Position numbers and translations under genes: made by a program. A model generated the notes under the pieces. That model was not told the DNA's origin, made no database searches, and was given only the letters and a program-made list of their open reading frames with translations. A stretch of 20,524 nucleotides of DNA, taken from positions 1-20,524 of the forward strand of contig CAORJJ010000033.1 in assembly GCA_948517135.1 (NCBI GenBank). Direction: 5' to 3'. Below, piece by piece: positions 7,219 through 14,047 of the stretch (position 1 is its first letter; each line of letters starts with the position of its first letter). This DNA comes from an uncultured Clostridia bacterium. Its GTDB lineage: Bacteria > Bacillota > Clostridia > TANB77 > CAG-508.

Positions 7219-7649
7219 TCATGATAAAGTATATCTTTTAAAACTAACATACTATCTAATTTGTTATATCCATATTGAGAACATAAATTATTAAGCATTT
7301 TTCTAATTTCAAAAGCATACTTATGTATATCAACTTTTTGTTGGTATGTTGCAAGTACAGGGTATTTTTGGCTCCAAGCATTAGTCCAGTTAACTTTAGC
7401 TTCTTTTTCTTCATCAGTATTTTTTATAATGTCTTCTATCTCTTTAACATCAATATCAAATTCTATTAGTTCATCTAAAGTTAAATTATATAATTTGGTC
7501 AATCTTTTTGCTTGATAAATGTCTGGTACAGTTTCATCAGTTTCCCATTTTGAAACTGTTTGTCTACTTACGCCTAATTTTTCGGCAACTGTTTCTTGTG
7601 ATAACCCTACCTTTTTTCTTGCTTGAAATAAATTATTTCCTAAACTCAT
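7203..7649 (-). CDS. XRE-family helix-turn-helix transcriptional regulator
   Basis: This is a DNA-binding repressor or activator of 148 residues. The N-terminal HTH (about 5-58) contains GLSQETVAEKLGVSRQTVSK and WETDETVPD, typical of the XRE/HTH_3 group. The C-terminal 90 residues are helical and of unknown role, probably dimerisation or sensing. The frame is open from a TTG at 7664, but that codon is next to GGAGG. The ATG at 7649 lies 7 nt after GGAGG and is the real start. It is flanked by small membrane-protein genes on both sides in the same direction, so it probably controls this cluster. An imperfect palindrome at 7924-7944 upstream is a possible operator. Confidence 0.9.
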   Translation of the reverse strand: MSLGNNLFQARKKVGLSQETVAEKLGVSRQTVSKWETDETVPDIYQAKRLTKLYNLTLDELIEFDIDVKEIEDIIKNTDEEKEAKVNWTNAWSQKYPVLATYQQKVDIHKYAFEIRKMLNNLCSQYGYNKLDSMLVLKDILYHEWKGQ

Positions 7650-7753
7650 TTTATCCACCTCCAAATTAAGTGTATAACTTTTATCTGTTTTTTTCTACCA
7701 AGTATCTTTTACAATTTTGCTATTTTTATTAACATCTAAAATCTCATTTATTT

Positions 7754-7882
7754 TTATCCTAGCCAACCATTATAAAATGCTATTACGCCTAAGATTGCCC
7801 CTATAACCATTGCTATTAATGTTGTAACTATTAGTATTGGACTCTCTTTAAATAACTTTACTAATTCTTTTAAATCTTTCAT
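7754..7882 (-). CDS. Small membrane peptide, 42 residues
   Basis: This is a short gene with a convincing start: AAAGGAG lies 11 nt before the ATG at 7882. The product begins MKDLKELVKLFKESP, an amphipathic, lysine-rich helix. One membrane helix follows (about 16-37, ILIVTTLIAMVIGAILGVIA), and the end is FYNGWLG. The gene precedes the XRE regulator by 104 nt on the same strand. It may be a regulatory or stress small protein, but I recognise no family. Coding is supported by the Shine-Dalgarno and the clean hydrophobic helix. Confidence 0.65.
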   Translation of the reverse strand: MKDLKELVKLFKESPILIVTTLIAMVIGAILGVIAFYNGWLG

Positions 7883-7923
7883 TTATTATTTTCTCCTTTA
7901 TATTTACTGTTTACTAAAGTTGG

Positions 7924-7944
7924 TATTGTATATATAGAACAATA
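7924..7944. promoter_or_regulatory. Possible operator upstream of the small membrane peptide gene
   Basis: TATTGT and ACAATA form 6-bp inverted half-sites separated by 9 nt, about 42 nt upstream of the first gene of the XRE cluster. XRE regulators commonly bind such palindromes in their own promoter. The site is short and the background is AT-rich, so support is weak. Confidence 0.3.
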
Positions 7945-7997
7945 TATAAATACTGAATCTTTAAGTCATTCATTCCATAGGTAGGTGTAATTTTTCA

Positions 7998-8553
7998 TTA
8001 TAATTGTTTTATAACTCTACAAGGATTTCCGAGCTACTACAACATTTGATGGTATATCTTTATTTACAATACTTCCTGCCCCTATTACAACATTGTTTCC
8101 AATAGTTACTCCTGGAAGTACAGTAACATTTCCACCAATCCATACATTATTTCCTACTTTTATTGGCTTTGCATATTCTAGTCCTTTATTTCTTATTTCT
8201 GCATCTAGTGGATGCCCTGCTGTATAGAAACTACAATTTGGTGCAATAAAAACATTGTCTCCAAATTGAACTTTATTTCCATCTAATATAATTAAGTTAT
8301 GGTTAGCATAAAAATTTTCTCCAATTTCTATATTGTATCCATAATCACACATAAAAGGCTGTTCAATAGTGAAAATATTTCCTGTTTTTCCAAAAATCTC
8401 TTTTATGATATTTTCTTTTTCTTTATGGTTTGATGGTCTTAATTGATTATAATCATAGCATTTATCTTTTACCCAATATCTTTCTTGTATTAGGTTTTCA
8501 TTGTAATTTGCATCATATAATTCTCCTGCTATCATTTTTTCTTTTTCAGACAT
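7998..8553 (-). pseudogene. Maltose/galactoside O-acetyltransferase-like gene, frameshifted near the 3' end
   Basis: This hexapeptide-repeat (left-handed beta-helix) acetyl-CoA:sugar O-acetyltransferase is of the Maa/LacA type. An N-terminal mac domain has EKMIAGELYDANYNENL. The beta-helix carries the catalytic His in the FYTAGHPLD motif (His114 counted from 8553), and VWIGGNVTVLPGVTIGNNVVIGAG is the usual coil sequence. An ATG at 8559 is too close to AAGGAG, so the ATG at 8553 is preferred. The frame ends early at 8017 with ...VVVARKSL. Removing one base (G at 8031, plus strand) restores A-GNPCRVIKQL and a stop at 7998, which is the normal family ending. The lost GNP-C/A segment contacts acetyl-CoA in relatives. 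It is either a real frameshift or a sequencing error. Confidence 0.8.
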
Positions 8554-8692
8554 ATACATTCTCCTTATTTTTATAATAAACTATTATATTATTTACTATT
8601 ACTGCTATTTTTAATCTCAGCAATAACTTACTATCTTGTGTTCGCAGATAATTTTCAACTTAATTACCTGCCCTATTTATTGTAATTTGTAA

Positions 8693-9205
8693 TTATATTC
8701 CAAATTCTTTTGCATATTTTACTATACCAATTATTTCTTTCTCTGAATTTTTTAATTTTATTGCCATAAAGTTTTCATTTGGTACTTCGAAAGGAGCTTT
8801 TATTCCATAATTTATTGCTGGAGAATATCCACTTTTAGAATAATAAGTTTCACTACCCAAAACAATAGAATAATGATAACCTAATTCTTTTGCTATTTGA
8901 TGTCCTTTTTCTATTAACTTTTTACCTATTCCTTGTTTCTGATATTCTGGTAATATTCCAAGTGGCGCTAATGCTAATTCTTCATATTCTCCTATTTTAA
9001 TTTTTGTAAATAAAATATATCCAACTATTTTACTGTCTTGAGTTGCAACTAATGATAATTGTGGTATAAAATTATTGCTATTTCTTAATGCTACTACTAA
9101 ATCTTGTTCATTCCCATCACTATGCTCTGCTGTTTCAAATGCTGTTTTTACCACATTATATACTTCCTTATAATCTTTTTTAATTTCTTGTCTTATTTCT
9201 AACAT
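8693..9205 (-). CDS. GNAT-family N-acetyltransferase (YhbS/COG3153-like)
   Basis: This is a single-domain acetyltransferase of 170 residues. The start MLEIRQEIKKDYKEVYNVVK is typical of the group. Motif A is LGILPEYQKQGIGKKLIEKG (82-101), preceded by the characteristic LAP tripeptide. ETYYSKSGYSPA is the YYxxxGF-like motif that places it near YhbS. The substrate is unknown. GGAG lies 9 nt before the ATG, and an extended -10 promoter lies at 9252-9280. No obvious operon partner is seen. Confidence 0.9.
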   Translation of the reverse strand: MLEIRQEIKKDYKEVYNVVKTAFETAEHSDGNEQDLVVALRNSNNFIPQLSLVATQDSKIVGYILFTKIKIGEYEELALAPLGILPEYQKQGIGKKLIEKGHQIAKELGYHYSIVLGSETYYSKSGYSPAINYGIKAPFEVPNENFMAIKLKNSEKEIIGIVKYAKEFGI

Positions 9206-9251
9206 TTTTATTTCTCCACTCTAAACAAAAACTTACTATTTTTCCAATAGA

Positions 9252-9280
9252 ATTATATCATAAATTCTAATTAAAGAATA
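9252..9280 (-). promoter_or_regulatory. Extended -10 promoter of the GNAT gene; copy of a repeated element
   Basis: On the minus strand TATTCT (9275-9280), 17 nt, then TATAAT (9252-9257) with TGA directly before it. The 50 nt around it are clearly similar to the segments around 13755-13783 and 10270-10298. Confidence 0.55.
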
Positions 9281-9323
9281 TCATATTATAGCATAAAACT
9301 AATTAAATTTGCTTTTTTCTAAT

Positions 9324-9908
9324 TTATATTCTTTGTTTCATTAGTCCATGTTTATTACAATAAATATATAGAGTTATATTATTCAAATTAGGAATCCTAA
9401 CTTCATTTTCTCCTTCTGCATATAATTTAATCATTTCAAATTTATTGTATGTTGAATAAGCAACAAAAGATATATAATGTTCTTTTCTCATTTCATGATT
9501 TATTCTAATTAGCAATTCGTCTTCAACATTTTCTATAATTATTTTATGAGTATCATTTACTTCCTCTGCTTCTAATTCAGGTAGTGTAATACCACAACAA
9601 GTTATTAAAGCTTTTCCCATTGAATGTATTATATTGCCACAAATAGGACAAACATATAATTTAGATTTTTCTATATTACTTGCTTTATTGTTATTTATTA
9701 CATAATCACCAGATATTAATTCTATTATTGATATATTTAATGCTTGTGCAAGTGGCTTTATAAGTGTAATGTCTGGTAAACCTTTTGAAGTTTCCCATTT
9801 TGAAATAGCTTTATCACTAACTCCTATTATATTTGCTAATTCTAATTGAGTTAGATTTTTCTTTTCTCTAAGTTCTTTTATAATTTTACCTGTTACATAA
9901 TTATTCAT
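9324..9908 (-). CDS. XRE regulator fused to a desulfoferrodoxin (superoxide reductase-like) domain
   Basis: A 194-residue fusion. Residues 1-65 are an XRE helix-turn-helix (LTQLELANIIGVSDKAISKW). Residues 84-194 follow desulfoferrodoxin from end to end. C87, C90, C104 and C105 (CPIC...CC) match the desulforedoxin Fe(Cys)4 centre. H121, H138, H144, C184 and H187 match the five ligands of the superoxide-reductase Fe(His)4Cys centre (NHEMRKEHYISF and YCNKHGLMK). The catalytic Glu-Lys before the first His (EKH in enzymes) is replaced by Asp-Thr, and HPM is HEM. I infer an iron-based redox or superoxide sensor controlling transcription rather than an efficient enzyme. AGGAGG lies 7 nt before the ATG. 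The target genes are unknown. Confidence 0.88.
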   Translation of the reverse strand: MNNYVTGKIIKELREKKNLTQLELANIIGVSDKAISKWETSKGLPDITLIKPLAQALNISIIELISGDYVINNNKASNIEKSKLYVCPICGNIIHSMGKALITCCGITLPELEAEEVNDTHKIIIENVEDELLIRINHEMRKEHYISFVAYSTYNKFEMIKLYAEGENEVRIPNLNNITLYIYCNKHGLMKQRI

Positions 9909-10340
9909 AATTATTCCTCCTAGTAAAAAGTATAGATTATTTTACAAAAGTTATCAACCTACTTATCGTAGATGTATAGGGGATATTTTTTGTATTTTAA
10001 TAAACTTTAACTATAAAAAAATGATTCAAACATTATTGCTTATTTAATATTTGCTTTATATTATAAATGGTATAAAGAGATATGGTATAGAGCCAAGAAG
10101 AAATTATTTCTTTAATTAACTAACAAAAAAGCAATGAAAAATAATCATTGCTTTTTTGAATCGTAATTTAACTTGATCTAATATTTAATACTTTTTTCAC
10201 ATCTTCATATTTTCTATCTTCATCTTCTAAATCTATCATCTACCTCATAAATTATATTTGTTTAAGAGCATTATATCATAAACTCTAATGATAATAGCAT
10301 TATTTATAACAATAAATTGTAATTTATCTTTCTTATATGC
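9909..10340. other. 432-nt region without a convincing gene
   Basis: The region holds three things. The first is a bidirectional hairpin at 10125-10157. The second is a promoter-like segment on the minus strand (GCTATT-17-TATAAT, 10270-10298) resembling those at 9.25 and 13.76 kb. Between them is a 23-codon minus-strand frame (10168-10239, MIDLEDEDRKYEDVKKVLNI and three more residues). GAGGT is only 2 nt from that ATG. Promoter, frame and terminator in order could be a tiny gene or, more likely, the remnant of a deleted one. The 9940-10120 part shows nothing I can interpret. Confidence 0.4.
10125..10157. terminator. Bidirectional rho-independent terminator
   Basis: AAAAAAGCAATGA (10125-10137) and TCATTGCTTTTTT (10145-10157) are perfectly complementary with a 7-nt loop, giving a U-tract in both directions. 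No intact gene ends directly at it. Confidence 0.65.
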
Positions 10341-11222
10341 TTAAAATTTAACTTCAATTATTAAATAATTTTTTTCATATTTTGCCTTAATACTTCCATC
10401 ATTCAATTCTACTAATTGTTTCGCAATAGATAATCCAATTCCATTAGATTTTTTTGCATTTTTAACTGTATAATATCTATCAAATATTTTCTCTAAACTT
10501 GTAGAATCTAAACTATTCGTTTTATTTGAGAATTCTATCATTCCATTACTTTTCAATTTGATATTAAAATTATCTTCACTATATTTAATCGCATTTGATA
10601 TAATATTTTCAAAGATTCTTTTTACCATATTTTCATTTAGCAATCTAATCACTTTTTCTTCACATATTTCTATTGTAGGACTTATGTTGTGTTCTTTCAA
10701 TAAACTATAAAAACTAATAATAGAATCTTCTAAAATATTATTTATGCAGACATTCTCTTTTTTTATTTCATTTTGTATATCAATGCTTTTTGAAAAATGA
10801 AATAATTGCTCTGTAAGTTCTATCAAATCTTTAACTTTATTATCAATTACTATTAGATATTCTAATTGCTTATTTGTAAAATTGTTCTTGTCTATCAAAT
10901 CAAGATAACCTCTAATTGCTGTTAATGGTGTTCTTAAATCATGAGAAATATTTGTAATAGAATTTTTTAATTCTTGATTTCCTTGTTTATATTCAAGTTC
11001 TAACTTTCGTAACTCTTTTAAATTTTTATTTAAACTTGTTGCTAATTTTTTTAAGTTTTTATCATTTGAGAAAACAGTAATTAAATTATTGGTATCTGAT
11101 TTTAGTATAGTTGATAGCGATTTTTCAATGTTAACAATTTCATTCTTCATTACTATCATTTTTAATAGTAAAAATAGCACAATACCTATTGTTATCAAAA
11201 ATAAATAAAACCAGATACTCAT
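10341..11222 (-). CDS. Sensor histidine kinase of the ABC-transporter two-component system
   Basis: This membrane-bound kinase of 293 residues has one N-terminal hydrophobic segment (about 4-25), then a charged coiled region, and no extracellular sensor domain. The HisKA phosphoacceptor is H94 in ITNISHDLRTPLTAIRGY. The ATPase domain has the N-box FENIISNAIKYS (204-215), an F-box EKIFDRYY (244-251) and a G2-box NGIGLSIAK (260-268). The usual DxGxG (G1) loop is replaced by FSNKTNS, as in several small Firmicute kinases. It would phosphorylate D52 of the response regulator at 13052-13714. It is the last gene of the unit, 15 nt after the permease. With no sensor domain, it may receive its signal through the transporter, which is an inference from BceS-like systems. 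Confidence 0.92.
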   Translation of the reverse strand: MSIWFYLFLITIGIVLFLLLKMIVMKNEIVNIEKSLSTILKSDTNNLITVFSNDKNLKKLATSLNKNLKELRKLELEYKQGNQELKNSITNISHDLRTPLTAIRGYLDLIDKNNFTNKQLEYLIVIDNKVKDLIELTEQLFHFSKSIDIQNEIKKENVCINNILEDSIISFYSLLKEHNISPTIEICEEKVIRLLNENMVKRIFENIISNAIKYSEDNFNIKLKSNGMIEFSNKTNSLDSTSLEKIFDRYYTVKNAKKSNGIGLSIAKQLVELNDGSIKAKYEKNYLIIEVKF

Positions 11223-11237
11223 AAATTCTACTACTCC

Positions 11238-12062
11238 TTACTTTAATTCTTTTTTATTAAATATAATTAGACCTAATCCAGTAAATGCTACTAAAATCCC
11301 TAAAGAATAGATTGGTAATATTTTTAAATTTGGAGCTAACCTTCCTGCTAATTGAAATCCTTGCCCTGCTGGATTTATATCAAGTAATGTTTGATATACT
11401 TTTCTTTCTTGTTCACTTGGATATTTAGGATTAGGTATTTCTTCAAATTTCATTTCGCCATTTACTAGAGAAGCACTTTGTATATATTCTGGCATATCTA
11501 TAATACTAAAACATACCATAGCAAACATCATTAAGCCAAATGCTAATATAATAGAAGTGATAGAAGTAATTGTTTTATTTGAGATTATCATTGCTAGAAA
11601 TGTAAAAATACTAGAATATGCAAACAGCATTACAAATGTACTACCTATTAATTTTAGAAATGCTAGCATAGGCATTGCAACTCCACCAAATACTGGTGTT
11701 CCAGCAATTGCAACTACTATCATACATAAAATATAAAAAAACAAACTTGCAGTAATTGTGATTGCTAAATTGGATAAATATATATTTGTCCTTTTATGAC
11801 CTATACTAATCTTATTTCTTATTGCTCCATCAGAATATTCTACTCCAATAAATAAACTTGTAAATATAGCAATTACAATTCCTATCATTGTAGCATAATT
11901 AAGCATAAGTTGTTCAATCTCTATTACTTTTTCATATTTTTTCATATCACTATATTCTGTATAAATCATTAATAAAGCAAAACCAATACTAAATATAGTG
12001 ATTCCCCAAAATACTTTATTTTTTCGTAATCTTGTAAAACCTGCATTTAATAATCTAATCAT
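11238..12062 (-). CDS. ABC-2 type transporter permease (BcrB/LanE-like)
   Basis: This is an integral membrane subunit of 274 residues with about six membrane segments (near 18-37, 58-78, 98-120, 130-158, 164-190 and 248-267). The N-terminus MIRLLNAGFTRLRKNKVFWG is typical of this family. A large extracellular loop (about 195-240) lies before the last segment. The frame is open from a TTG at 12077, but GGAGGTG lies 6 nt before the ATG at 12062, which is the start. It overlaps the ATPase stop codon by 8 nt, so the two are translationally coupled. The presumed role is export or removal of a peptide antibiotic. This rests on gene order and is not shown by the sequence. It needs the ATPase, whose gene is broken here. 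Confidence 0.88.
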   Translation of the reverse strand: MIRLLNAGFTRLRKNKVFWGITIFSIGFALLMIYTEYSDMKKYEKVIEIEQLMLNYATMIGIVIAIFTSLFIGVEYSDGAIRNKISIGHKRTNIYLSNLAITITASLFFYILCMIVVAIAGTPVFGGVAMPMLAFLKLIGSTFVMLFAYSSIFTFLAMIISNKTITSITSIILAFGLMMFAMVCFSIIDMPEYIQSASLVNGEMKFEEIPNPKYPSEQERKVYQTLLDINPAGQGFQLAGRLAPNLKILPIYSLGILVAFTGLGLIIFNKKELK

Positions 12063-12970
12063 TTTTAACACCTCCAATCAAATTCATATAATAGTTTTCT
12101 AAAGATTCTTCTTGCTCGTGAATCTCATCTGCTATTAAATTTTCTTTGGATAAGTCAAAAATCAACTTTGATAAATTTATCTTTCCATAAACATTTATTG
12201 TTTGGCTGTCAACTACTTCATAAGAAATTTTATTTTCTTCAAAATATTTAACAAACTCCTTTTGATTACTTACTTTTAGCTCTATTTTGTGTTCTAGTTT
12301 TTTCATCAATTCTTGGTTACTTATTTCTTTAATGATAGATCCATTATCTAAAAATCCATAGTGTGTTGCTATTTTAGATAACTCATCTAAATAATGACTC
12401 GATATTAAAATCGTAATTCTATTTTCTTTATTTAATTTTAAAATTAATTCCCTAATTTCAATAATTCCTTGTGGGTCAAGTCCGATTTATAGGTTCATCT
12501 AAAATTAAAAAGTCTGGATTACTTGCTAAACTAATTGCAATTCCCAATCTTTGTTTCATACCTAAAGAGAAGTTCTTAGCTTTTTTCTTTCCAGTATTCT
12601 CTAATCCAACTAATTTTAGTAATTCATCTATGCCATCAAGACTTGGCATACCTACTAATTTAAACTGTTCTATCAAATTGTCTTTTGCACTCATTTCCCC
12701 ATAAATTGATGGAGATTCAACAATTGCTCCCATTCTTTTTCTAACACTTGCTATGTTTCCACTACAATTATTAGTTCCATAAATTGTGTAGTTTCCGTTT
12801 GTAGGCTCTTGTAAACCACAAATAATTCTAATAAGTGTTGTTTTACCTGCACCATTTTTTCCAATTAATCCATATATACTACCATTTTCAATATGAATAT
12901 TCAAATGGCTCAAAGCTTTAAAATCTTTATATCTTTTTTCAAGATTATTTGTTTCTAATACATATTCCAT
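12055..12970 (-). pseudogene. ABC transporter ATP-binding protein, frameshifted in the D-loop
   Basis: This would be a 304-residue BcrA-type ATPase if one base is removed. In the first part Walker A is GKNGAGKT, the signature is FSLGMKQR and Walker B is DFLILDEP. The frame then runs into a stop as LDEPINRT. Deleting the extra base (G at 12484, plus strand) restores DEPINGLDPQGIIEIRE, then the H-switch ISSHYLDEL and a C-terminal domain ending GGVKND at 12055. AAAGGAG lies 7 nt before the ATG at 12970; a TTG at 12988 is not the start. As written only about 164 residues of the N-terminal part, lacking the D-loop and H-switch, would be made. Alternatives are a sequencing error or a phase-variable site, though there is no homopolymer here. 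Confidence 0.9.
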
Positions 12971-12992
12971 AATCTTTCTCCTTTCCAAATCA

Positions 12993-13049
12993 AGTATAAG
13001 ATAAAAAGGTTAAGAAAACAGTTAAGAAAAAGTAAAGATTTCGTAAAGA
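12993..13049 (-). promoter_or_regulatory. Response-regulator-type tandem repeats with a -10 box upstream of the ABC genes
   Basis: Four copies of a heptamer (GTTAAGA or GTAAAGA on the plus strand) begin at 13009, 13021, 13032 and 13043, a spacing of 12, 11 and 11 nt. On the minus strand they read TCTTAAC/TCTTTAC. A TATACT -10 box (12993-12998) follows, and the -35 position (13016-13021) falls inside the repeats with no good -35 of its own. OmpR/PhoB regulators bind direct repeats of this spacing and replace the -35. The likely ligand is the response regulator encoded immediately upstream, whose stop codon is 3 nt from the outermost repeat. Confidence 0.65.
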
Positions 13050-13051
13050 TT

Positions 13052-13714
13052 TTAATCACACATTTTAAATCCTATTCCCCATACAGATTCAATATAATTT
13101 TCATCACTTACTTTTTTTATCTTTTTACGAATATTGCTAATATGAACTTTTAAAGAACTTTCATCACAATCTTCCGTATCTATACTTATTAAATCCAATA
13201 ATTTATTTTTCGCAATTACTTGTGTTTTATTTAAAAATAATTGTTTTAAAATTGCATATTCTGTTTTAGTTAAATTTATTTTTTGATGGTTCAAAAGCAA
13301 AGTATGATTATCATTTAACAATTCTAAATTTTTATACTTTAATATTTCAGGACTACTTGATTTATTATTCTGTCTTAATTGTACTTCAATTCTTGCAAGT
13401 AATTCGTTAGAATCAAATGGCTTTGTGATATAATCATTAGCACCTGCCATTAGACAATTAACTTTATCATCAGATGAAATTTTAGCACTTAATACAATAA
13501 TTGGTGTATCTTTAACTTTTGATATTATTTCTTCCCCATTCATCGCAGGAAGCATTAAATCTAAAATAATCAAATCATATTTTTCTTTTTCTAATAAAAG
13601 AATAGCTTCTGTACCTGAATAAGCATTATAAGTAATATAATTCTGCCTTTTTAACAATTCCTCTATCACATTATGAATGCTAACATCATCTTCTACAATT
13701 AGAATTTTAAACAC
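13052..13714 (-). CDS. OmpR/PhoB-family response regulator
   Basis: This cytoplasmic transcription factor of 220 residues is activated by phosphorylation. The receiver domain (1-115) has acidic D9/D10 (IVEDD), the phosphoacceptor D52 in LIILDLMLP, a Ser in the VLSA switch position and the conserved Lys in YITKPFD. The winged-helix DNA-binding domain spans about 125-220 (LTKTEYAILKQLF and IRKKIK; ends VWGIGFKMCD). The start is a GTG at 13714 with AGGAGG 8 nt upstream. It is the first gene of the unit with the ABC transporter and histidine kinase. The tandem heptamers directly after it suggest that it activates the downstream genes, while an extended -10 promoter (13755-13783) drives its own expression. 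Confidence 0.93.
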   Translation of the reverse strand: MFKILIVEDDVSIHNVIEELLKRQNYITYNAYSGTEAILLLEKEKYDLIILDLMLPAMNGEEIISKVKDTPIIVLSAKISSDDKVNCLMAGANDYITKPFDSNELLARIEVQLRQNNKSSSPEILKYKNLELLNDNHTLLLNHQKINLTKTEYAILKQLFLNKTQVIAKNKLLDLISIDTEDCDESSLKVHISNIRKKIKKVSDENYIESVWGIGFKMCD

Positions 13715-13754
13715 ATCTCATACCTCCTCTACAAATTACTATTTGTCTAAAAGC

Positions 13755-13783
13755 ATTTTATCATAAACTTTGGTTAAAGAATA
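13755..13783 (-). promoter_or_regulatory. Extended -10 promoter of the response-regulator gene
   Basis: On the minus strand TATTCT (13778-13783), 17 nt, then TAAAAT (13755-13760) with TGA before it. The layout and about 50 nt of surrounding sequence match the promoter at 9252-9280. Confidence 0.5.
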
Positions 13784-13806
13784 CCCTTATAATTTTGAAT
13801 AAAAAC

Positions 13807-13842
13807 AAAAAGTACTGAAAACTGCTGTTTTCAGTACTTTTA
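13807..13842 (-). terminator. Terminator of the tRNA-Pro gene
   Basis: AGTACTGAAAAC (13811-13822) and GTTTTCAGTACT (13827-13838) form a perfect 12-bp stem with a TGCT loop, flanked by A and T runs. It lies directly after the encoded CCA of the tRNA on the minus strand and could also act on transcripts from the other side. Confidence 0.85.
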
Positions 13843-13918
13843 TGGTCGAGGTGACAGGGATCGAACCTGCGACCTCATGGTCCCAAACCACGCGCGCTAC
13901 CAACTGCGCTACACCTCG
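13843..13918 (-). tRNA. tRNA-Pro (anticodon UGG)
   Basis: The minus strand folds as a complete cloverleaf. The acceptor CGAGGTG pairs with CACCTCG. The D-stem GCGC pairs with GCGC around AGTTGGTA. The anticodon stem CGTGG/CCATG holds the loop TTTGGGA with TGG at the anticodon. A 5-nt variable loop follows. The T-arm is GCAGG-TTCGATC-CCTGT, with a G-T pair at one end. The discriminator is A, and CCA is encoded (13843-13845). UGG is the proline anticodon that can read all or most CCN codons. Confidence 0.97.
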
Positions 13919-13990
13919 ATATCTTTTTCATACATCGATTATTATAACTCGGCATTGAAAAAAAGTCAATACTTTTTATAAAATATTTAT

Positions 13991-14036
13991 AAAAACATAA
14001 AACGCCCAGCAATTGCTGGGCATTTTATGTTTTTTT
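13991..14036. terminator. Strong bidirectional terminator after the helicase gene
   Basis: An 18-nt GC-rich palindrome GCCCAGCAATTGCTGGGC (14004-14021) is extended by AACATAAAA/TTTTATGTT arms, and T-runs lie on both strands. It lies 11 nt after the helicase stop codon and separates the helicase from the tRNA gene. Confidence 0.9.
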
Positions 14037-14047
14037 GCTTTTTTCTC

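Noticed and set aside
7665..7753. Coding remnant between the 42-residue gene and the XRE gene (frame ending ...VNKNSKIVKDTW)
   Set aside because: There is no start codon with a ribosome binding site, and the frame is only about 20 codons, within chance expectation.
10168..10239. 23-codon gene between a promoter-like segment and a terminator
   Set aside because: The Shine-Dalgarno is too close to the ATG and the peptide has no recognisable feature. It is described only as content of the intergenic region.
13009..13049. CRISPR-like short repeat array
   Set aside because: The four 7-nt repeats have 4-5 nt gaps. There are no spacers of CRISPR length and no cas genes, and regulator binding explains the array better.
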